Below are positions 12,891 to 19,996 of a DNA stretch of 31,801 nt, in pieces. The notes below the pieces were generated by a model that saw nothing but the letters and a program-made list of their open reading frames with translations, searched no databases and was not told where the DNA came from. Made by a program: the position numbers and the translations under genes. Every line of letters starts with the position of its first letter. Positions within the stretch are counted from its first letter, which is position 1. The DNA is from a virus: IMG/VR virus record IMGVR_UViG_3300010373_000104, positions 1-31,801 of that record, one strand, 5' to 3'.

Positions 12891-14495
12891 CTAAGCTGTC
12901 TTCTTGGCTTGGAATGCAGCACCCACATCCTCGTCATCATCTTCGATGGCAGGATCATGGGCTAGAGCCACAAGCTCCTTAGATTGGTTGGCAATAAGCC
13001 TCAGGAGATCGCCAGTCCAGATAACCATCGCTTCTGGATGGTTCTTGGCTATGTTGTACCTAACCTCAGGAGACCATCCGAACGTAGCTTCAAGACCTGG
13101 ATAATTGATTAACTTGTAGAACTGATCAGTAGTTTCTTCCAGCTCTTGTCCGATAATAGGTGGGATAACTGCCTGACCACCCTTGTCCAAGGTTTTCAAG
13201 TACTTGTTGATGTCGTACTGAGCCTTCTTGGATAAGACGGAATAGATTGGTGAACCACCCTCAGGATATTCTTTACCTTGTCCCTTGAGATTGTCCATAG
13301 TATCCGATATAACCTTAACTACATCGGCACCCGTCGCAACATCTTTACCGACGACTTTCTCTGTGACTCCGGTGGTAGACTTGAGGTGCTCCGCAGCGTC
13401 TTTAAGAGAGTGAAACGTAGGATCGAACATCTTAAGATACTTAGCCAGGTCTTTGTTAGGAGGCATGATACCAGCATTGGTTTCAGCCTCTTTGTTAGAC
13501 ACATCTCTACCGATCTTACCTTGCCAGAAGCGTTTAATTCCCCTAGTCTTAGTAATACCGATTGGATGATACAGCAAGACTACTTGCTTACCATCAACCT
13601 CAGTTAACCTAATAATCGTACCATCCTTGTCAACAATCTCTTTTTCTTTCACAATCTTAGTTGTTTCGGTAGGTTTGTTAGCGACTGTTTGCGCGCTTAT
13701 GACAGGTTGTTTGGCCTTATCTTCGACCTTAACCTCTTCATCATCGTCTTCCAAACCATCCAGCAAATCATCGAATGTATTCTTCTTCTTGGGTTGAGCA
13801 ACAACTGTAGCTTGCTCACCCAACACACCTTTAGCTGGCTCAGCCATACCAGTTACATACCCCAGAACATCCGTGGTACTGCCCCACGGGAAATCTTTAT
13901 ATGTTGGCATAGACTTGCCATAGCTAATGATCTGTGGTTCTTCTTTGTGGAATACATACAGCTGTATCATTCCACCTTGAGGACCAATATACTCCTTCAT
14001 CTCATTCTGAAGTTGAGTAGATTTAAGTTCCTCGATGAATGTATTAACATCACCCTTAGTGAGACGCCACATCATCTGCAGCTTGGGCATAATCTTCTTG
14101 TGAGCACACCACCATTGTGGTGAATGCTTAGCTTCTTTCTCTTCGTGTGCTTTGAAATCACCACACAGAGTAATAGCTACTTGATCTTTTAGATCATCGT
14201 TAAGCAACATCATGAACGGTTGGATTGAATCAGCAATGTAGTCCTTAGGATAATTACCGAAGAACCACATAGGCATCTTCTTGGATAGAGCTTTAGAGAA
14301 TGCTCTTATCTTGCTGAACTCTACATCCTTGTCGAATGCATGCAAGATATCCAAGCCGTTGTTCTCTTTGTTCACGACTACACAGCCGTAAACATTAGGC
14401 TTGAACTTCTTGGATACCTCTTCCAGATATGCATCCGGGAAGAGATAACCTTTACGTTCGATAGCGGAAAGACCGAAGTAATCAATCGAAGACAT
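12891..14495 (-). CDS. Large hypothetical phage protein, 534 residues
   Basis: The largest unrecognised gene of the leftward block. The N-terminal 230 residues look globular with aromatic-rich strands (MWFFGNYPKDYIADS; QWWCAHKK). An acidic linker follows (DDLLDGLEDDDEEVKVE, about 243-259), then a Lys/Thr-rich hinge and a second globular region (about 285-515), and an acidic end (EDDDEDVG). It has no membrane segment and no nucleotide-binding loop. It is followed by the two-hairpin element. Position among early or replication genes and its size suggest an abundant DNA-metabolism or host-takeover protein, but that is inference. Confidence 0.8.
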   Translation of the reverse strand: MSSIDYFGLSAIERKGYLFPDAYLEEVSKKFKPNVYGCVVVNKENNGLDILHAFDKDVEFSKIRAFSKALSKKMPMWFFGNYPKDYIADSIQPFMMLLNDDLKDQVAITLCGDFKAHEEKEAKHSPQWWCAHKKIMPKLQMMWRLTKGDVNTFIEELKSTQLQNEMKEYIGPQGGMIQLYVFHKEEPQIISYGKSMPTYKDFPWGSTTDVLGYVTGMAEPAKGVLGEQATVVAQPKKKNTFDDLLDGLEDDDEEVKVEDKAKQPVISAQTVANKPTETTKIVKEKEIVDKDGTIIRLTEVDGKQVVLLYHPIGITKTRGIKRFWQGKIGRDVSNKEAETNAGIMPPNKDLAKYLKMFDPTFHSLKDAAEHLKSTTGVTEKVVGKDVATGADVVKVISDTMDNLKGQGKEYPEGGSPIYSVLSKKAQYDINKYLKTLDKGGQAVIPPIIGQELEETTDQFYKLINYPGLEATFGWSPEVRYNIAKNHPEAMVIWTGDLLRLIANQSKELVALAHDPAIEDDDEDVGAAFQAKKTA

Positions 14496-14512
14496 TCTAT
14501 CCCTCGTGGGTT

Positions 14513-14989
14513 TCAGAGTTTCGCAAAGAGTTCACTTAACGAAAGTTCACCATCATTAGATGGTGCCTCAGGGATTGGTGCTGGTGTGGGTTTTCTACCT
14601 CCATTGAGTTTGCGTCTACGATCAGAAGCCTTAAGCTTAGCTTTAACAAGCAGAGGCTTCTTCTTCCTGAAAATAGGTTCAAAGTCTTTACCATGTCTTA
14701 ACTTCTGACCTAGCCAAGCCATCATATCGTTAGCTTCTTGGTCAGATATCTTACCGTCTAAGACTAAGTCTATGACGGCATCACACATCTGTTCGTAGAA
14801 TACTTTGTCTACGTACAGTCGTCTTCCCTCGACTGTCATTGTGACTTCCCTCACAGTAGATAGATAACGTTCGTTACGCTGTTCCTGTTTCAGTTTCCTC
14901 CTACGTCTGAACAGAAAGAATACTAACGCAGTACATGAAATGAATGCTGCAATAGGTACAGCATTATCTACGATTGCGGTTACGTCCAT
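14513..14989 (-). CDS. Membrane-anchored hypothetical protein, 158 residues
   Basis: An N-terminal membrane segment (about residues 12-28, ISCTALVFFLF) is followed at once by RRRRKLK, so the positive-inside rule puts the body in the cytoplasm. The rest is helical with a Lys/Arg-rich, then Pro-rich C-terminus (PTPAPIPEAP) and an acidic end. It starts within the last codons of the preceding gene. Function unknown. Confidence 0.75.
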   Translation of the reverse strand: MDVTAIVDNAVPIAAFISCTALVFFLFRRRRKLKQEQRNERYLSTVREVTMTVEGRRLYVDKVFYEQMCDAVIDLVLDGKISDQEANDMMAWLGQKLRHGKDFEPIFRKKKPLLVKAKLKASDRRRKLNGGRKPTPAPIPEAPSNDGELSLSELFAKL

Positions 14990-15161
14990 TGTCTAATCCT
15001 CTCTTGATAGACTCTAGAGACTTTTCCCCAAGCTTAGGATCGTCTCTCAAAGCTTGGGCACAGAATGGACAAATAGCATCTTTGGTCTGAGCTGAGTTAC
15101 CATGCTTAGACCTGATCTTAATACATTGAGCAGAGATATTAACCTTACATAATAGGAGCAT
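14964..15161 (-). CDS. Small Cys-rich protein, possible zinc binder
   Basis: The start was chosen at 15161 because AAAGGAGA lies upstream; a longer frame to 15239 would begin inside the preceding terminator. The 65 residues include Cys5, Cys14 and a CPFC pair with Lys/His residues nearby, compatible with a four-ligand zinc site, then a basic C-terminus. It overlaps the next gene by 26 bases. Not recognised. Confidence 0.65.
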   Translation of the reverse strand: MLLLCKVNISAQCIKIRSKHGNSAQTKDAICPFCAQALRDDPKLGEKSLESIKRGLDNGRNRNRR

Positions 15162-15195
15162 TGCAATCTCCTTTTGCTTAAGAGTTAAACAGGCA

Positions 15196-15252
15196 ATAAA
15201 AAACCCCAGTAGCCAGGGTGCATACACTCTACACACCACTAGACTACTGGGG
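15196..15252 (-). terminator. Leftward Rho-independent terminator
   Basis: Minus strand: CCCCAGTAG and CTACTGGGG form a 9-bp perfect stem, followed directly by TTTTTTATT. The loop is about 31 bases and may fold further. It separates the first gene cluster after the divergent region from the replication genes, so partial read-through or a further promoter must feed the genes beyond. Confidence 0.8.
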
Positions 15253-15287
15253 CTCCGCGAAGCTACTTAGCCGGAGGGAAGCGGCAG

Positions 15288-15755
15288 CTAAGTAGATGCA
15301 GTCTCGTCATAGAAGACTATCCATGTTATTCTTTCTTGTTCATATCGTTCCATCGCTCTGGTACGATCTTTGTATAGGATAGACTTTTTATAGTAAGACC
15401 CTCGCTCACGGTATAGGAAGTAATATGTTCCATCCTGTTCTCGTAACAAATACATAGCTTTGCTATCGAGACGAAAGATACACTCAGCGAAGTCTCTCAC
15501 CCTATTGCACTTCGCTAAGATATCTTCTCGGGAGGATGTAACTACGCATTCTCCCAGCCCTAGCATCTTACGCCTAAAGTTACTAAAGTTACTATCAATG
15601 TCTACTGGTGTGTAACCATATACGTCTTTAACAAATTTAATTCCAGAGCGAGCACGTCTATGGGCTGCTCTGTTCATATCTCGTAACCTAATCTCATCAA
15701 TCGCACTACGACGTTGCTTTAGGTACGCTCGTCGTAATCTTGACGCTCGCGCCAT
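15288..15755 (-). CDS. Hypothetical basic protein, 155 residues
   Basis: A strongly basic first 40 residues (Arg-rich, including RRAHRRARS-type clusters) suggests nucleic-acid binding. A globular part follows, ending in Tyr/Arg-rich strands (GTYYFLYRERGSYYKK). It overlaps the upstream 68-residue gene by 37 bases and precedes a terminator. No family recognised. Confidence 0.75.
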   Translation of the reverse strand: MARASRLRRAYLKQRRSAIDEIRLRDMNRAAHRRARSGIKFVKDVYGYTPVDIDSNFSNFRRKMLGLGECVVTSSREDILAKCNRVRDFAECIFRLDSKAMYLLREQDGTYYFLYRERGSYYKKSILYKDRTRAMERYEQERITWIVFYDETAST

Positions 15756-15925
15756 AGCTTCCTCCGTTCCTCTGCACGTTCAGCTAGCTTGTCGTAGTCA
15801 AGAGCTACCTGAAGCATCTGTTGTCGAGCTAGCTCTGTTGTCATTTGTTCAGCACAACAACGAGCTTCTTTTGCCCTAGCTTTCCAATAGTCTGGATCGT
15901 TTAGTCTAGCGTCTTGCTTAGCCAT
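15719..15925 (-). CDS. Rhizobiales-type small helical protein
   Basis: A 68-residue all-helical protein with the pattern DPDYWKARAKEARCCAEQMT followed by ALDYDKLAERAEERR. Short chromosomal proteins of this pattern (RAEEARxxAEQM ... DYdrLAerAE) are frequent in alphaproteobacteria such as Bradyrhizobium, where their role is unknown. It follows the duplicated TTGACT promoter and has GGAG eight bases before the ATG. It is likely an early gene acquired from, or mimicking, a host gene. Confidence 0.75.
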   Translation of the reverse strand: MAKQDARLNDPDYWKARAKEARCCAEQMTTELARQQMLQVALDYDKLAERAEERRKLWRERQDYDERT

Positions 15926-15937
15926 GACCTAATCTCC

Positions 15938-15975
15938 ATTATACTAATTGTAAAACGAAGAAGAGACTAAGTCAA
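15938..15975 (-). promoter_or_regulatory. Leftward promoter, copy A of a duplicated module
   Basis: Minus strand: TTGACT (15975-15970), 17 bases, TACAAT (15952-15947), a good sigma-70 match. A further TATAATG lies at 15943-15937. The block AATTTGACTTAGTC plus TATAATG recurs at 16769-16804, ahead of the other cluster. GACT-T-AGTC is a short palindrome overlapping the -35. Confidence 0.65.
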
Positions 15976-15988
15976 ATTTAAGACTGGC

Positions 15989-16087
15989 CTAATTGATTAC
16001 ATATACCATCCAAGGTGCAAAGTGACATACTAAGCCTATAATCACTGCACCAATTACTATTGTTACTGTTGTTATTATATTTCCCAT
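15989..16087 (-). CDS. 32-residue single-pass membrane peptide
   Basis: A microgene starting inside the last codons of the 124-residue gene. The product is almost one membrane helix: ITTVTIVIGAVIIGLV followed by a short aromatic end. GGAAG precedes the ATG. The stop lies just upstream of promoter copy A. Small phage membrane peptides of this type can act on host envelope functions; nothing specific can be said. Confidence 0.55.
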   Translation of the reverse strand: MGNIITTVTIVIGAVIIGLVCHFAPWMVYVIN

Positions 16088-16449
16088 CTTCCCATGCCTC
16101 CATCTGATGAGTCCCAATTTCCTTCCAGTTCATAGAAGTAATAAGTCTTAATCTCAGGTGCAGAACGGAACTCTTGTTCTTCACCAACCCAGATATAAGA
16201 CCACGTAACATTAGGATCAAATGTAGGATCTAATCCATTCCAAAATATATCTCCAGCAGCGGCTAGCACATATCGTCCCCGTCGCTGGGCAACTGGTGTT
16301 AAATTCTCAAACTTAACCATTACTTCTGAGGAGTCGGGATCACCATAGTTACGCAATACTGCAATGATGATCCCGCTCGGCCACTCCTTAGAAGTAAAGC
16401 GAGCAGAATCATACAGCTGCTCACCTTTTCTAGGAGGCCAATGTGTCAC
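16075..16449 (-). CDS. Hypothetical 124-residue Trp-rich protein
   Basis: The ATG overlaps the upstream stop (ATGA). The protein is rich in Trp, Tyr and acidic residues and looks like a compact beta fold (RYVLAAAGDIFWNG, WSYIWVGEEQEF). No Cys-based or catalytic motif is seen. Second gene of the leftward early cluster that starts at promoter copy B. Confidence 0.75.
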   Translation of the reverse strand: MTHWPPRKGEQLYDSARFTSKEWPSGIIIAVLRNYGDPDSSEVMVKFENLTPVAQRRGRYVLAAAGDIFWNGLDPTFDPNVTWSYIWVGEEQEFRSAPEIKTYYFYELEGNWDSSDGGMGRWEI

Positions 16450-16733
16450 GGCTGCATCTTTCCATTATCTGCACGCTTGAGAATATCGTGCAGACTTTCC
16501 ATCTTCATGGTTAGCTTGGGCTTTTCCGATAGATCAGGAAATTCAGGAGCCCATTCGTAGTCAATATCCAAATTCATCTTCGAGATATGGTCCCGAAGAT
16601 AATCATGACGCTGTAGAAATTCATGTTGCGTAGTAAGAATATGAACGCTATCCCAGAAATCACCTATGTATTCAACATAGAATACTTGCTGATTGTCTTT
16701 GTTGTAACCAGTCAGTGTTACACGCTGTGTCAT
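16446..16733 (-). CDS. Hypothetical 95-residue protein, first leftward gene
   Basis: The start was chosen at 16733, where GGAGGGAAAG directly precedes the ATG; an ATG four codons earlier would place that site inside the gene. It is the first gene downstream of promoter copy B. The protein has a beta-rich N-terminal half (RVTLTGYNKDNQQVFYVEYI) and a helical, Lys/Met-rich C-terminus. Likely early expressed; function unknown. Confidence 0.75.
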   Translation of the reverse strand: MTQRVTLTGYNKDNQQVFYVEYIGDFWDSVHILTTQHEFLQRHDYLRDHISKMNLDIDYEWAPEFPDLSEKPKLTMKMESLHDILKRADNGKMQP

Positions 16734-16768
16734 CTTTCCCTCCATCGCGGTTTCAATTTCTGAACCGC

Positions 16769-16804
16769 ATTATACATATTAAAATGAAATGGGGACTAAG
16801 TCAA
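16769..16804 (-). promoter_or_regulatory. Leftward promoter, copy B of a duplicated module
   Basis: Minus strand: TTGACT (16804-16799), 17 bases, TAATAT (16781-16776), with TATAAT again at 16774-16769. It shares AATTTGACTTAGTC and the trailing TATAATG with copy A at 15938-15975. It drives the first leftward gene. Confidence 0.6.
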
Positions 16805-17162
16805 ATTACAATCTCACCTAACTCGTTGTAATATATAGAGATTTACTATTAGAACTAATAAGAACTAATTCGCGTGTATATGCTAAAAACCTAGACGCGT
16901 AAAACAACGCCAATTAATACAAAATAATAACAAACCAAAATCGCTAACCGTTGCCACATTGCGTGATGATAGGACCTAATTCCTTATTTGTTCTAATTCG
17001 TTATTGCATGCAGAACAAACAGAGAACATAACAAGTGTTGCATAAATGTCACATGCGTACGTGTGTGATATATTTATCACATAGGTACCAATTCCTAAAT
17101 TCTTATACTGCGACATTCTGTCGCACCTGTGGATAAATACCGATTTAGGCTTGACTAAGGGT

Positions 17163-17191
17163 TTGCGTTTATTGGTTGTGCAGCCTATACT
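17163..17191 (+). promoter_or_regulatory. Possible rightward promoter
   Basis: TTGCGT, 17 bases, TATACT. The -10 is good (5 of 6) but the -35 is weak. A perfect TTGACA lies at 17290-17295 but has no acceptable -10 at 16-18 bases. One of these, or an unseen element, should drive the pair of rightward genes. Confidence 0.3.
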
Positions 17192-17358
17192 CATAATGTC
17201 GGATCAAGGTTTGATCTGGCACGCGAGCCTTGTCTTAACGCGCGGTCCAAACGTGCGAGCGACATAACCGGATCGGTTCTCGCGGGTTGTTTGACATTGT
17301 GAATAGCAAACAATCGCCACTTGATAACGCTATGCGTTGTCCGGTGCGCGGATTGTTG

Positions 17359-17378
17359 CGCTATGTAGGCGCATAGCG
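17359..17378 (+). promoter_or_regulatory. 5'-leader hairpin before the ribosome site
   Basis: CGCTATG/CATAGCG, a 7-bp perfect stem with a 6-base loop, ends two bases before the AAAGGAAG ribosome site. A related AACGC/GCGTT stem lies at 17326-17338. Such leader hairpins can stabilise mRNA or control initiation. Confidence 0.45.
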
Positions 17379-17391
17379 AAAGGAAGTGAAA

Positions 17392-17610
17392 ATGCTAATC
17401 GTTATGGCAACGGTTAACGGTAAACGCTTTCCAATGGCGTTCGAAACGCACTCTATACGTGACTTGTACTCTACTAGTGTAGCTTATGCCGAGGGGTTAA
17501 TTCCCCCTCACTATCCCGTTCCTGCGATTAAGTTGGATTATCAGTTATGTAAACGTCTTGATGAGGATGTTTACTACTGGGTTTTGTTTTCTTACGGCCG
17601 TTACAGCTAA
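17392..17610 (+). CDS. Hypothetical 72-residue early protein
   Basis: ATG at 17392 is preferred over an in-frame GTG two codons earlier because AAGGAAG lies at the right distance. The product is Tyr/Val-rich and looks like a small alpha/beta protein (LIVMATVNGKRFPMAFETHS; DVYYWVLFSYGRYS). Codon use (CGC, CGT, GCG) is host-like and differs from the AGA/CTA-rich codons of neighbours. First gene of the rightward early pair. Function unknown. Confidence 0.7.
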   Translation: MLIVMATVNGKRFPMAFETHSIRDLYSTSVAYAEGLIPPHYPVPAIKLDYQLCKRLDEDVYYWVLFSYGRYS

Positions 17611-17704
17611 CAAAACATACCGCGCCTACATTGTGCAGCAATCTTAGATTGTTGCTCGGTTTAGTTTGCTCCGATGAAAAGCAAACAATCATAGGAGACT
17701 TACT

Positions 17705-19183
17705 ATGGCGAAACTCTCATACAATCCGGCGTGGACGGAAAATCAGCAAGTTGCGATTGAAGAGGCTTTAGGATTGGACGAAAAGCAATCTGAAACGCTT
17801 TTCACCAATCAAGAGCCAATAACAATTACAAAAGAGCAAGCCCAACAGTTCAAAGATTGGGCCACGGCTGAAAAGAATAAGCCGGATGAAGATGAAGAGG
17901 AACTTGGTGGCGAACAGACAAACGACGCCAACAACGACACGCCAACAACAAACGATGATAGGTCGCAGCATGATGCTGACGATGCTGACAAGGCAGATAT
18001 GATTGATATATCTGTTGCGTCACAACGCGACCGTGACGCGATTGATGTTGGTCGCAAGTTAAGTGATGGTACGTTAGCCACATTGCGTGACGGTTATGAA
18101 GCACGCGAGAAAGTTAACATAACGCCATTGCTGGTCCGCCAGTCATTAGTTGCTGACGCTAAGGCAAAGAAGTTTGATCTAAACGATTTGCCTGTGCCCG
18201 GCAGCTATCGCAAAGGCGGCAAGACTGTTATCGGCACGGGCGATAACGTGCGGATACTTGGCGACAATGATCCTTACGATAAGTTCACGTTTCAAACGTT
18301 GAATGACAACGCCAAGCACGTCACCAAGAAAGGATCATACTACGATAGTATGTTCCGCTCTACTGCGCTAGGTAAGGAACTAGTTGCAGCGCGTGAACTG
18401 GCTGACGCTGCGGTCCAATCTTTCAAAGAGAAAGGACCGGCAATGCCTAGCGAATACAGCGGCAAGACTAAGCCGCAATGTATTCGTAGGCGTAGCTTGT
18501 TTGATAGTCGCATACGCTATGGCATTAACACGGTTAAGAAAGCCGTGGAGTTACATCAACAATGCCATGCTTTCGATGGGTTAACTCAGGTCGGTTACTC
18601 TTTCGATACCGAGTTAGTTAATGACAAGCGGCAGTTTGTTAATCGTAACGAGCCTATCCAGGTGTTCTCTCAAGTCACCGAGAAACTCGCGGATGGTAAG
18701 GAACGGATCAAGACTGGCGACCCATCGAACCAAACCATCGGCGCGTTCCTTCGTTATGATGTTGCCAAGGCTATCGCGCTAGCCGGTGGCAATGCAAAGG
18801 ACGTGACGCTTGAACACTTGCAAAAGACTGTTGCGCGCGAGCGTGGCGGCACAGACCAAGCCGACAAACAAAACAAGAAAGCGTCCGATGCGTTCAAGAC
18901 CGAGATTGGCAACGTGGAGAACTTTGAGACTGCAACTTATACTTACTTGAACTATCTCCACACTGACCAAGACGACTTGAACGTGAAGCATGTGGAAGCA
19001 ATCAAGAAACGCATTGCTGAGAAAGACGGCAACGACTTCCTGTTAGCGCTCGGTGACTTGTGTGTTCATTTGGATGACGGCGTGTGGCCAATCATTCAAA
19101 AGGCATATGAGAAAGCGGCAGCGGAAAGGAACGCTGTTGCTATCGCTGAACGTGCTAACAAGAATAAGAATCTTGCTGCCTAG
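17705..19183 (+). CDS. Large early protein of unknown function, 492 residues
   Basis: A strong GGAGA site precedes the ATG. An N-terminal helical region (1-55) is followed by a long acidic, Asn/Asp/Thr-rich linker (about 57-98, including DEDEEELGGE), then a mostly helical body (about 100-490) with a basic patch near KTKPQCIRRRSLF. It ends in an Ala/Asn/Lys-rich tail. There is no membrane segment or nucleotide-binding loop. It is expressed with the 72-residue gene from the divergent region and closed by a strong terminator, so it is an independent early unit. Codon use is clearly host-like. Size, position and composition suit an abundant host-takeover or DNA-binding protein, but nothing identifies it. 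Confidence 0.8.
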   Translation: MAKLSYNPAWTENQQVAIEEALGLDEKQSETLFTNQEPITITKEQAQQFKDWATAEKNKPDEDEEELGGEQTNDANNDTPTTNDDRSQHDADDADKADMIDISVASQRDRDAIDVGRKLSDGTLATLRDGYEAREKVNITPLLVRQSLVADAKAKKFDLNDLPVPGSYRKGGKTVIGTGDNVRILGDNDPYDKFTFQTLNDNAKHVTKKGSYYDSMFRSTALGKELVAARELADAAVQSFKEKGPAMPSEYSGKTKPQCIRRRSLFDSRIRYGINTVKKAVELHQQCHAFDGLTQVGYSFDTELVNDKRQFVNRNEPIQVFSQVTEKLADGKERIKTGDPSNQTIGAFLRYDVAKAIALAGGNAKDVTLEHLQKTVARERGGTDQADKQNKKASDAFKTEIGNVENFETATYTYLNYLHTDQDDLNVKHVEAIKKRIAEKDGNDFLLALGDLCVHLDDGVWPIIQKAYEKAAAERNAVAIAERANKNKNLAA

Positions 19184-19185
19184 CT

Positions 19186-19410
19186 GCTAAGCACTAACTA
19201 GAAACCCTAAGCACTCTAATCAGTGCTTAGGGTTTTTTTATTGCTTAATAGTCTAGTAATTCTATAGATTATATATAATAGCTAAGCATGATCTTAGCAT
19301 GATTAGAGTGCTACACATCCTAGCCTTAGGTTCTTAATGCATCTTTAGTCATAAGTTATAGCTAAGGGTGCTAAGCATACCCTTAGCATTATAGTATAGC
19401 TTAGATATAG
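19186..19410. repeat. Cluster of CTAAGCA / TGCTTAG words and hairpins
   Basis: The word CTAAGCA or its complement, exact or with one change, occurs about eight times, including the terminator stem. Two perfect hairpins are built from it: GCTAAG/CTTAGC at 19281-19298 and GCTAAGGGT/ACCCTTAGC at 19361-19387, whose loop is itself GCTAAGCAT. The flanks are AT-rich (TTATATATAATA). This looks like iterons or a regulator-binding array. Confidence 0.5.
19202..19239 (+). terminator. Strong rightward Rho-independent terminator
   Basis: AAACCCTAAGCACT pairs perfectly with AGTGCTTAGGGTTT (14 bp) across a 6-base loop, followed by a T-run to 19239. It closes the early unit that ends at 19183. The stem contains the CTAAGCA word repeated nearby. 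Confidence 0.95.
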
Positions 19411-19423
19411 AAATGAAGCCTTG

Positions 19424-19498
19424 GCTATATTCGACCCGGCCATGCACCCCATGCAGGGGGTTAGGACCCCCCAATCGACGCACTGAACTACACCTCAA
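19424..19498 (-). pseudogene. Degenerate tRNA-like sequence, Arg(CCU)-type anticodon loop
   Basis: Minus strand: GGTGTAGTTCAGTG resembles a tRNA 5' end with D-arm. It is followed by GGGGG-GTCCTAA-CCCCC, a perfect 5-bp anticodon arm whose loop has U33 and anticodon CCU, and later by GGGTCGAATAT, close to a T-loop. The order is right, but the D-stem, T-stem and acceptor do not pair. It is best read as a relic or mimic, not a working tRNA. Confidence 0.35.
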
Positions 19499-19518
19499 AA
19501 ATATCGAGGAGAAATTTT

Positions 19519-19698
19519 TCAATATGGTAATTGCCTTATCTTCATATCGTAATCATCAAATACAATGTCATGGTCTTGCATAACTCCTAGTTCATATCCT
19601 TTGGGAGCCACAACTTCCCACCAGATAGTCTGGGGATATGGTTTCTCTGGATTTTTCCAATAATCTGGATTTTTGTTATTTATTAGCTTATTTCTCAT
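19519..19698 (-). CDS. Hypothetical 59-residue protein
   Basis: A leftward microgene with a clear GGAG site five bases before its ATG. The product contains NPDYWKNPEKPYPQTIWWEV and an acidic Asp/Tyr-rich C-terminal third. It lies opposite to the late operon, in the spacer between early and late units. Not recognised. Confidence 0.65.
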   Translation of the reverse strand: MRNKLINNKNPDYWKNPEKPYPQTIWWEVVAPKGYELGVMQDHDIVFDDYDMKIRQLPY

Positions 19699-19826
19699 TT
19701 ATTCTCCATAAATGTTCATTTAAAGGGCTATTTTCCTTTCCATTAGGTATAGGTACCTAAAATATATTTAAACGCATGTACGGGCTTCTAATGGCGTTTA
19801 TTGGCCATTTTAAAAGATATCCTCGA

Positions 19827-19946
19827 TCATGTTATATCCATTCCATTGAAATAGGTATTATATATTCTCTTAGCCCATAGCTCATCTGGTATCTCTACCC
19901 AAGATCTACCTAAAGAATCTATTATTGTCTTGATATTACTTGACAT
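19827..19946 (-). CDS. Hypothetical 39-residue protein antisense to the late promoter
   Basis: A leftward frame with AGAAAG upstream of ATG. The product (starts MSSNIKTIIDSLGRSW, then VEIPDELWAKRIYN) is protein-like. Its start codon overlaps the -35 element of the rightward late promoter, so transcription of one may disturb the other. Function unknown. Confidence 0.55.
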   Translation of the reverse strand: MSSNIKTIIDSLGRSWVEIPDELWAKRIYNTYFNGMDIT

Positions 19947-19968
19947 TAGCTTTCTAATCCTATATAAT
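19940..19968 (+). promoter_or_regulatory. Perfect consensus sigma-70 promoter for the late operon
   Basis: TTGACA (19940-19945), exactly 17 bases, TATAAT (19963-19968): full consensus in both hexamers with optimal spacing. Transcription would start near 19975, about 20 bases before the first late gene. Confidence 0.85.
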
Positions 19969-19996
19969 AGCTGTCCTATATTCTTATGTAGGTTCT

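Larger units (their letters stand above)
16805..17391. other. Divergent non-coding region, possible origin or control region
   Basis: About 590 bases without a supported gene; one short open frame (16976-17194) looks accidental. The left half is AT-rich with direct repeats: AGAACTAAT at 16851 and 16861, and CTAATTCsTTATT at 16976 and 16993. The right half is GC-richer with several inverted repeats, for example GATCAA/TTGATC at 17203-17217. The position between divergent early units suits a promoter and control region, and possibly a replication origin; no origin is proven. Confidence 0.4.

Noticed and set aside
16976-17194. A 72-codon frame in the divergent region
   Set aside because: No ribosome site and an unnatural composition; the region is better explained as control sequence.
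19186-19410. CRISPR array
   Set aside because: The repeated word is only seven bases, with irregular spacing and no spacer-like units.
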